Assembly (NCBI GenBank): GCA_902795255.1
Contig: CADBKS010000177.1
Span: 1 to 11,212 of the forward strand
Direction: 5' to 3'
DNA: 11,212 nt
Source of the DNA: an uncultured Chloroflexota bacterium
GTDB lineage: Bacteria > Chloroflexota > Anaerolineae > Anaerolineales > Anaerolineaceae
Shown here: positions 6,152 to 11,212 of the stretch, in pieces
How the letters are laid out: each line of letters opens with the position of its first letter
How positions within the stretch are numbered: the first letter of the stretch is position 1
The notes under the pieces: model-generated
The model's input: the letters and a program-made list of their open reading frames with translations, nothing else
What the model was told of the DNA's origin: nothing
Database searches by the model: none
Translations under genes and position numbers: made by a program

Positions 6152-7861
6152 ATGGAAAGAAATATTCCCCGCGATGCGTCTGAGACGATCGATTTTTACA
6201 AAAGGACGATCTACTCTGTCCTGCGTTCCGGAAGCGAAACACGCATCAGCGGCCTGGAAGAGGTCCATGCCGCGATGGATTCCACGATGCATCCGGATGC
6301 CAGAAAAGCCGCGCCGGATTACAATGCACTGATCTACAGCATCCTCCGGGTACCGCCCTGTTTTCTGAAAGTCCGCAAACTGGTGCTGGGACAGAATGTC
6401 CATATGTTTACTTCCCAGGGATATACGGATATCGAAAACTGGCCGATCGTGACGGCCGCTGCCCGCCGGAGGATCTGCCGTTATGACGGACAGGAGACAC
6501 TGGCTGTTTTTATCAACAGTGAATCCGATATCGAAGATATCGTTCCGCTGGTGACAGCCCTGCAGATCGAATGGAACAAACTGCACGAGCTGCTGAATAC
6601 GGTCGATGAAAAGATCCTGTTTTCGGCCGTGATCGAAAACGACGGAGACGCATTCAGCCTGCTTGCGGACAGGCTCCTTTCCACCGTTGATGACCTGAAG
6701 CGCCTGCGGACGATATGGAAGGATCAGATGACGGAGTGGCTGCGGGAGATCCGGTCAAGGGAGTCCGAACTGCGGATCAAACTTCTGGACAGCGCGATGG
6801 TCCATTATTCCAGGGCTGCCGCGTACTGGCTGGATGAGATCCTGGCGGAATATCCCGACCTTACGGAAAAACCTGTTTATTTTGTCTCCTCCAATATGCA
6901 CGGGGCTGCGAACCTTATCAGCGGATATGCCCTGCAGAAAGAATCGGAACTGCAGCGCTTTATCGACCGTGAAGAGTCCCGGATGCTGCGGGAAGAATGG
7001 GATAAAATTACCAGAAAACCGCTTCCCGGTGTACGGGAGAACCTGCTTTATTATGTGCTGAAAAAGTACCAGCAGTCCGAGTTCGGCAAATATACCGTGC
7101 GGGAACAGGCAGCAGAAGAAAAAGAGCAGGGGATCACCCGCCTTTCGATCTCCAGCAATTTTGAAGTCGGTGTGCAGCTGTTTGAGATCGGACGGATCCG
7201 CAGCAGCCGGATGGATCCGCGGATCCGGATCCCTGACAGCGATGAGCTCCGGGACTCTCCGGCTTATATTCTGAATATTGACTATCCGCTGGGGCGGGCT
7301 GCTTACCATCTTTTCTCAAAACTTTCTGAGAAACTGGAGAATATCCGCGGGGTTTATGTGATGGGCAAGGCTGCCTCGCTCAACGGTGTCCGCGGCGACG
7401 TGATCATTCCGAACGTCGTCCACGATATGCATTCATCCAATCTTTTTGTTTTCCAGAATGCGTTTACAGCCGCTGACGTTGAGCCCTGGCTCATGTACGG
7501 ATCGATCCTCGGGGATCAGCGGGCAGTGACGGTTTACGGTACTTTTCTTCAGAACAAACCCTTTATGGAGTCGATTTACAGGGGCGGGTATACGGATATC
7601 GAGATGGAAGCAGGTCCGTATCTTTCCGCAATTTATGAAATGTTCCGCCCGCAGCGGTATCCGATCGATGAGATCGTGGACCTCAATAATGTCCGCATGG
7701 ATATCGGGTTCATGCATTATGTATCGGATACGCCCATGAGCAAAGGGAAAAACCTCGGTGCGGGGACGCTTTCTTATTTCGGGATGGATTCGTCTTACGC
7801 GATCACGGTCGCGATCCTGCGCAGAATTTTCAGAAAAGAACTGGAACGCCTCCGGGCCTGA
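6152..7861 (+). CDS. Large protein with C-terminal nucleoside-phosphorylase/AMP-nucleosidase-like domain (569 aa)
   Basis: No signal peptide or membrane segment, so probably cytoplasmic. GGAGGA lies six bases before the ATG. Residues 1-340 are mostly helical and not recognised; 265-325 are highly charged. Residues about 370-565 read as a PNP/UDP-phosphorylase fold. The evidence is a strand plus glycine-rich motif MGKAASLNGVRGDVIIP (404-420) like the family's GxAGxL-x4-GDVVIP, then GYTDIEMEAGPYL (479-491) matching the Met-Glu ribose-binding motif, then YVSDTPM (523-529), matching the Ser-Asp base-recognition motif and most like the VSDKP of AMP nucleosidase. It would then cleave, or only bind, a nucleoside or nucleotide; the substrate is unknown. 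It may belong to a family I recall as DUF6909, but I am not sure. The stop is three bases before the next ATG. Confidence 0.72.
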   Translation: MERNIPRDASETIDFYKRTIYSVLRSGSETRISGLEEVHAAMDSTMHPDARKAAPDYNALIYSILRVPPCFLKVRKLVLGQNVHMFTSQGYTDIENWPIVTAAARRRICRYDGQETLAVFINSESDIEDIVPLVTALQIEWNKLHELLNTVDEKILFSAVIENDGDAFSLLADRLLSTVDDLKRLRTIWKDQMTEWLREIRSRESELRIKLLDSAMVHYSRAAAYWLDEILAEYPDLTEKPVYFVSSNMHGAANLISGYALQKESELQRFIDREESRMLREEWDKITRKPLPGVRENLLYYVLKKYQQSEFGKYTVREQAAEEKEQGITRLSISSNFEVGVQLFEIGRIRSSRMDPRIRIPDSDELRDSPAYILNIDYPLGRAAYHLFSKLSEKLENIRGVYVMGKAASLNGVRGDVIIPNVVHDMHSSNLFVFQNAFTAADVEPWLMYGSILGDQRAVTVYGTFLQNKPFMESIYRGGYTDIEMEAGPYLSAIYEMFRPQRYPIDEIVDLNNVRMDIGFMHYVSDTPMSKGKNLGAGTLSYFGMDSSYAITVAILRRIFRKELERLRA

Positions 7862-7864
7862 CCG

Positions 7865-8854
7865 ATGGATAATTCACAGAAAAAATTCAGACTGCTGCTT
7901 TGCGGTGCTGCCGTGCTGCTGGTGATCACGGTGATCCTGGCTGCCGGCGCGGTCAGTTCGGTGCGGAACGGGAACGGATTTCTGTTTATCCCATCTGTGA
8001 CGGCTACCGGCACAAATACCGCGACGCTGACATTTACACCTGAACCGACGGATACTCCCCTGCCGACGGAAACGGCTACTTCCACGGCCGTGCCGACGCA
8101 GACGAATACTCCGGCGCCGACTCATACGCTTACCGCTTCGCCGGTTCCGACAGAGACCGCTACATCTGTTCCGACCTTTGACAGCACCGCATTCGCTGAC
8201 GCTTTCTATGCAAATGTGACGCAGACTGCTGAGGCTTTCCTCCTGCTGCAGACACCGACAGCCACGGAGGTGATCCCGGATACCGAACTGTATACCGGGC
8301 TTGAAATGATCAATCCGCAGGACGGGAAGATGCTTTATTACATAAGGTCCGACGAGTCTCTGCGGAAACCCGGTTTCTGGATCGGCCGGAACGAGGTCAG
8401 CAACCGCGAATACCGCATGTGTGTTGAAGCAGGCGCCTGCAGTGCTCCGAAATCATTTGACTGCGCAGGGCAGACGAATTATTATTTACAGGCGGAATAC
8501 GCTGATCATCCTGCTGTCAATGTAACAAAGAACCAGGCGGAAGAATACTGCCGCTGGGCCGGTATGGGGCTGATGTCCCTGCTGGAATGGCGGACGGCAC
8601 TTTCGGCTATGCCCGGCGGTCAGAACTATGATGGGCGGATGGAAATGCCATGCGCGGACAGCGAACCGAACCTGATCGGGAATGTCTGGGAATGGACAGA
8701 GGATTCCGTCCATCCGGGCTCCGGGATCATTGCAGGCGGCTCCTGGAAAACTTCGCTTGCCGATATCCGGATGCGTCGGATCGCGGAGATGAGCGCGTCC
8801 CAGTTTTCTGATGATGTGGGCTTTCGCTGTGTCCGCAGGATCTTCCTGTATTGA
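7865..8854 (+). CDS. Membrane-anchored protein with Pro/Thr linker and shortened FGE-type domain (329 aa)
   Basis: Residues 9-31 are a single membrane helix. A linker (about 45-105) of PTxT/TPxPT repeats follows, then a formylglycine-generating-enzyme-type (SUMF1, C-type-lectin-like) domain at about 145-326. Family landmarks are GFWIGRNEVSNREYRMCV (170-187), HPAVNVTKNQAEEYCRWAG (215-233), GNVWEWTEDS (272-281), AGGSW (290-294) and DVGFRCVR (317-324). The usual LPTEAEWE motif is eroded to LMSLLEWR, and the YPWG segment plus about 30 following residues is lost. The Cys pair used for catalysis by true FGEs is absent, so formylglycine formation is unlikely. Cys186 and Cys192 may form a disulfide. 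No Shine-Dalgarno is visible; the start three bases after the upstream stop implies translational coupling. It probably acts outside the membrane as a binding domain. Confidence 0.85.
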   Translation: MDNSQKKFRLLLCGAAVLLVITVILAAGAVSSVRNGNGFLFIPSVTATGTNTATLTFTPEPTDTPLPTETATSTAVPTQTNTPAPTHTLTASPVPTETATSVPTFDSTAFADAFYANVTQTAEAFLLLQTPTATEVIPDTELYTGLEMINPQDGKMLYYIRSDESLRKPGFWIGRNEVSNREYRMCVEAGACSAPKSFDCAGQTNYYLQAEYADHPAVNVTKNQAEEYCRWAGMGLMSLLEWRTALSAMPGGQNYDGRMEMPCADSEPNLIGNVWEWTEDSVHPGSGIIAGGSWKTSLADIRMRRIAEMSASQFSDDVGFRCVRRIFLY

Positions 8855-8903
8855 ATTATGCGGTACAAATCAATAAAAAAAGGCTGCACGAACTGAAAAC
8901 GAT

Positions 8904-8910
8904 GAGGTGA
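8904..8910 (+). promoter_or_regulatory. Ribosome binding site that sets the start at 8913
   Basis: GAGGTGA matches the anti-Shine-Dalgarno consensus and its GG core ends six bases before ATG 8913. The in-frame GTG at 8907 lies inside this motif and has no good site of its own, so the ATG is the better start. Confidence 0.7.
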
Positions 8911-8912
8911 AA

Positions 8913-9968
8913 ATGCAACGGAAATATAAACTGCTCCAACTCTTATTTGTATTCTTTGTTTTCTGCGTGCTGTCTTCCGGAGTATGTGCGGCGCCTGTTG
9001 ATATGGTTCTTGTTCCGGCAGGATATGCCATGATGGGAACGGAATACGGTGATCTTTCGGCTGCTTCCGATACAAAACCGTACCATCTCGTTTATCTGGA
9101 TGCTTTCTATATCGACAGCCATGAGGTAACGAACGCGGATTATGCCGTCTGCGTTGCTGCGGGCGTATGCCGGGAGCCCGGATCATACGATTCGAAAACA
9201 AGGCAGGGATATTATACAAACGCTGTATATGCCAGATTCCCGATAGTGAATGTCACATGGCAGGATGCGGCGGATTACTGTGCATTCGTTGAAAAGCGTC
9301 TTCCAACCGAAGCGGAATGGGAACGTGCTGCCCGGGGGAAGGATGACAACCGACGTTATCCGTGGGGAAACGGTTCACCGAAAATGTACAATATGAATGT
9401 TTCGCTGATCCCCGGCGATACGGAGCTGGTAAACATTTATTCGGCCGGTTACAGCCCGTACGGCGCGGCCGATATGGCGGGGAACGTTTCCGAATGGGTC
9501 TCTGACTGGTATTCTCCCTACTGGTACCAGAACTATGAGTCGGATGATCCGCAGGGACCGGCTTCAGGCACGGAAAAGGTCATCCGCGGAGGCTCTTTTG
9601 ATACGCCCCTGAATGAGATCCATATGGCGGCCCGGGCCGGGATGGATCCGGATACTTTCAGTTCTGCTGTCGGTTTCCGCTGCGCGATGAGCATCCGGGA
9701 AAGCGTTGGATATGAACCGGCCGCGGAAGAGCTGCCGCATGATGATAAATTTGCGTATATCAAAGCCGGTAATGAAAACGGGATCTTTCTGCTCTCAGAA
9801 CCCGGTTCAAGCTACGGAACGGCATTGATCTGTGTTGTTCCGAACGGTGCCGTGGTCAAGATCCTGGCCGGGCCGGAAAACATCAACTATTCGGAGTGGT
9901 ATCAGATCCTGACACAGAACGGAGAGGTGGGCTGGGTGATCGCCTCCGCCGTGGTTTCCGTTCCTTAG
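8913..9968 (+). CDS. Secreted FGE/SUMF1-domain protein with C-terminal SH3b domain (351 aa)
   Basis: Residues 1-26 form a signal peptide (hydrophobic core, cleavage near VCAA). Residues 29-260 are a complete FGE-sulfatase-type domain: MVLVPAGYAMMGTEYGD (31-47), FYIDSHEVTNADYAVCV (65-81), FPIVNVTWQDAADYC (109-123), RLPTEAEWERAARG (129-142), YPWGN (149-153), MAGNVSEWVSDWY (188-200), VIRGGSF (223-229) and VGFRCA (253-258). The catalytic Cys pair of true formylglycine-generating enzymes is absent before the MAAR segment, so this is probably a non-oxidase relative. Cys80 and Cys86 match the pair in the preceding gene's product. Residues about 280-348 look like an SH3b domain (FLLSEPG, then WYQILTQNGEVGWVIAS), often a cell-wall binder. 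The gene starts 58 bases after the related upstream gene and probably shares its transcript. The two are tandem but strongly diverged relatives. Confidence 0.88.
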   Translation: MQRKYKLLQLLFVFFVFCVLSSGVCAAPVDMVLVPAGYAMMGTEYGDLSAASDTKPYHLVYLDAFYIDSHEVTNADYAVCVAAGVCREPGSYDSKTRQGYYTNAVYARFPIVNVTWQDAADYCAFVEKRLPTEAEWERAARGKDDNRRYPWGNGSPKMYNMNVSLIPGDTELVNIYSAGYSPYGAADMAGNVSEWVSDWYSPYWYQNYESDDPQGPASGTEKVIRGGSFDTPLNEIHMAARAGMDPDTFSSAVGFRCAMSIRESVGYEPAAEELPHDDKFAYIKAGNENGIFLLSEPGSSYGTALICVVPNGAVVKILAGPENINYSEWYQILTQNGEVGWVIASAVVSVP

Positions 9969-9978
9969 GAAAAGCGCT

Positions 9979-10010
9979 GTTTTGAGCTACTTCAAACCGT
10001 TATTTTTGAA
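9979..10010. repeat. Overlapping inverted repeats upstream of the lamin-tail gene
   Basis: TTCAAA at 9991-9996 can pair with TTTGAA at 10005-10010 (8-base loop) or with the TTTGA upstream near 9981. There is no T-tract after either stem. The elements sit just upstream of the TATAAT at 10018, where a -35 would be expected, so an operator is as likely as an RNA structure. Weak evidence. Confidence 0.25.
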
Positions 10011-10017
10011 ACTACGC

Positions 10018-10023
10018 TATAAT
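10018..10023 (+). promoter_or_regulatory. -10 box placed for a leaderless transcript
   Basis: A consensus TATAAT ends seven bases before the ATG at 10031. A start site at the normal 6-8 bases downstream would fall on or next to the A of the start codon. No Shine-Dalgarno is seen in the ten bases before the ATG. There is no recognisable -35 at standard spacing. Confidence 0.5.
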
Positions 10024-10030
10024 TAATATC

Positions 10031-10615
10031 ATGAGTACTTTCTGGAAAATTTTTCTGATGATCCTGCTGAATATCGCCGTATCAGCGTCCGTGACTTACG
10101 GTGTACTTTATTATTGGGAAAACATCAGAAAAACAGAACCCGTGATCCAGCTTCTGCCGGAAGAGGTCGTGCCGACAGCGGTACCGATGCAGGAAACGGC
10201 TGAACTGCCGGCTGAACCGGAAATGACCGCAGAGACCGGCGGGATGGAGCTCCCGGCTGAGTTATCTGAACCGACTGCCGAACCGACCCCCGTGATTCGC
10301 GGAGCGAAAGTCGAGATCGCGATCATCCGGAATCCGGGCATCCTCGAAAGTGAAGCGTTGCGGATCGTCAACAATTCCGATGCGGTCGTTTCAATGGAAG
10401 GCTGGACACTGGAAGATGCCAACGGGAATGTACTGACTTTCCCGAACATCCAGCTGCTCCGGAAAGGCATCTTTGTTGAAGTTTACTCACGCACGGGACA
10501 TACGACCGCCTATGAGATCTACTGGAACCGGAACGAAGCGGTATGGCAGTCCGGAGAGACAGCCGTGATCCGGGATATGTTCGGGCAGATCCAGGCGACT
10601 TACCGGGTCCCGTAA
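10031..10615 (+). CDS. Membrane-anchored lamin-tail-domain (LTD) protein (194 aa)
   Basis: Residues 7-28 are a single N-terminal membrane helix. Residues about 35-90 are a low-complexity Glu/Pro/Thr/Ala linker (PAEPEMTAET, EPTAEPTPV). Residues 92-192 match the immunoglobulin-like lamin tail domain: EALRIVNNSDAVVSMEGWTL (108-127) with the conserved N-x-G/S and GW, then ANGNVLTFPNIQLLRKGIFV (130-149) and EAVWQSGETAVIRDMFGQI (169-187) with the vW-x-xG-D/E-A-L-xD-xxG pattern. Bacterial LTD domains are found on exported or surface proteins and presumably act in binding; no specific partner is known here. The start lacks a ribosome binding site and seems leaderless. dnaX begins 17 bases after the stop, so the two are probably cotranscribed. 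Confidence 0.87.
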   Translation: MSTFWKIFLMILLNIAVSASVTYGVLYYWENIRKTEPVIQLLPEEVVPTAVPMQETAELPAEPEMTAETGGMELPAELSEPTAEPTPVIRGAKVEIAIIRNPGILESEALRIVNNSDAVVSMEGWTLEDANGNVLTFPNIQLLRKGIFVEVYSRTGHTTAYEIYWNRNEAVWQSGETAVIRDMFGQIQATYRVP

Positions 10616-10632
10616 GGAAAGGATAATTATCT

Positions 10633-11212
10633 GTGGCGAATCAGGCACTTTATCGAAAATACCGTCCTCAGGTTTGGGATGATGTTGTCTATCAGGATCA
10701 GGTAACACGCGTTCTGAAAAACGCGATCAGAACGGACCGTGTTGCCCATGCATACCTTTTCTCCGGCCCCCGCGGTACCGGAAAGACAACGGTCGCCCGT
10801 ATCCTTGCCCGTGCGGTAAACTGCCTGGATGAGCATCCGGAGAACCGGCCGTGTGACCACTGCGCGAACTGTATTGCGGTCAACAACGGACAGTTCCTTG
10901 ACCTGATCGAGATCGATGCCGCATCCAACACCTCTGTGGATGATATCCGGGAATTGCGGGATAAGATCAACTTTGCTCCCGGACTGGGACGGAAAAAAGT
11001 CTACATTATCGATGAAGTCCACATGCTTTCGACAGCCGCGTTTAATGCGCTGCTGAAGACACTTGAAGAGCCCCCTGCTCACGCGATGTTTATCCTTGCG
11101 ACGACCGAGATCCACAAGATCCCGGCAACAGTACTTTCCAGGTGCCAGCACCATGAATTCCGGCGCATCCCGGTCAGTGAGATCGTCCGCCGTTTATCCA
11201 TGATCTGTGAGG
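10633..11212 (+). CDS. dnaX: DNA polymerase III subunit gamma/tau, N-terminal part (cut by window end)
   Basis: The clamp-loader ATPase that opens and loads the sliding clamp at the replication fork. 193 codons are present and the frame is open to the window edge. The frame begins ANQALYRKYRPQ, the typical DnaX start. Walker A is GPRGTGKT (45-52). A four-cysteine zinc site is present (Cys64, Cys74, Cys77, Cys80). Walker B is YIIDEVHML (124-132). The AAA+ sensor 1 and arginine-finger region reads FILATTEIHKIPATVLSRCQ (153-172) with the SRC motif. The start is GTG at 10633, preceded by AAAGGA (10618-10623) nine bases upstream; no ATG is available nearby. A Tyr (20) stands where many DnaX proteins have Gly in the DVVGQ motif. 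The tau-specific C-terminal part is outside the window. Confidence 0.96.
   Translation, partial: MANQALYRKYRPQVWDDVVYQDQVTRVLKNAIRTDRVAHAYLFSGPRGTGKTTVARILARAVNCLDEHPENRPCDHCANCIAVNNGQFLDLIEIDAASNTSVDDIRELRDKINFAPGLGRKKVYIIDEVHMLSTAAFNALLKTLEEPPAHAMFILATTEIHKIPATVLSRCQHHEFRRIPVSEIVRRLSMICE

Noticed and set aside
8030..8180. Short-period repeats as a CRISPR or minisatellite
   Set aside because: They are the codons of the Pro/Thr linker (PTxT), degenerate in DNA and without spacers.
8907..8912. GTG at 8907 as start of the SH3b/FGE protein
   Set aside because: It lies inside the GAGGTGA ribosome binding site, which is well placed for the ATG at 8913.
7865..9968. Diversity-generating retroelement with FGE-fold target proteins
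   Set aside because: FGE-type C-type-lectin folds are known targets, but there is no reverse transcriptase in the window, no template repeat, and the 3' ends of the two genes do not differ mainly at adenine positions.
10627..11154. Antisense open frame of 175 codons at the right end
   Set aside because: Lies opposite dnaX, whose Walker A, zinc-site and SRC motifs make the + strand the true coding strand.

Overview
The window looks like chromosomal DNA of a Chloroflexota bacterium, most likely class Anaerolineae. This is inferred from gene style, not from a marker phylogeny. The clues are extracytoplasmic proteins with Pro/Thr-rich linkers in front of formylglycine-generating-enzyme-type (FGE/SUMF1) domains, a membrane-anchored lamin-tail-domain protein beside dnaX, two PII-like c-di-AMP receptor paralogues in tandem, and a small acidic conserved protein of a type I recall from Chloroflexota. 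Base composition is about half G+C by eye, and codon use looks even across the window. I see no rRNA, tRNA, transposase, integrase or CRISPR array.

Layout. 1-224: no convincing gene; four consecutive inverted repeats lie at 36-130. 225-1040 (+): secreted protein of unknown function. 1083-1116: bidirectional terminator. 1136-2389 (-): a two-gene operon, a membrane-anchored Amidase_3-type peptidoglycan amidase followed by a small conserved acidic protein. 2390-2481: AT-rich divergent promoter region. 2482-4086 (+): polytopic membrane protein resembling DUF6311. 4163-4203: perfect 19-bp-stem bidirectional terminator. 4226-5290 (-): DUF4013-like membrane protein with a repetitive LEA-like tail. 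5380-5991 (-): the two PII-like c-di-AMP receptor paralogues. 5992-6151: divergent promoter region with a TATAAT box for each side. 6152-8854 (+): a 569-residue protein with a C-terminal nucleoside-phosphorylase-like domain, tightly coupled to a transmembrane, Pro/Thr-linker protein with a shortened FGE fold. 8913-9968 (+): secreted FGE-fold plus SH3b protein. 10031-10615 (+): membrane-anchored lamin-tail-domain protein with an apparently leaderless start. 10633-end (+): start of dnaX (DNA polymerase III tau/gamma), cut by the window edge.

Common themes are the cell surface (amidase, SH3b/FGE proteins, lamin-tail protein, polytopic membrane proteins) and c-di-AMP signalling, which in other bacteria is tied to cell-wall and osmotic homeostasis. 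A direct link between these genes is inference. The most unusual points are: the paired PII-like proteins, where each copy appears to have lost the part the other keeps; the phosphorylase-like domain carried by a large otherwise unrecognised protein; the eroded FGE fold; the Glu-to-Asp change at the expected catalytic position of the amidase; and the recently duplicated LEA-like tail.
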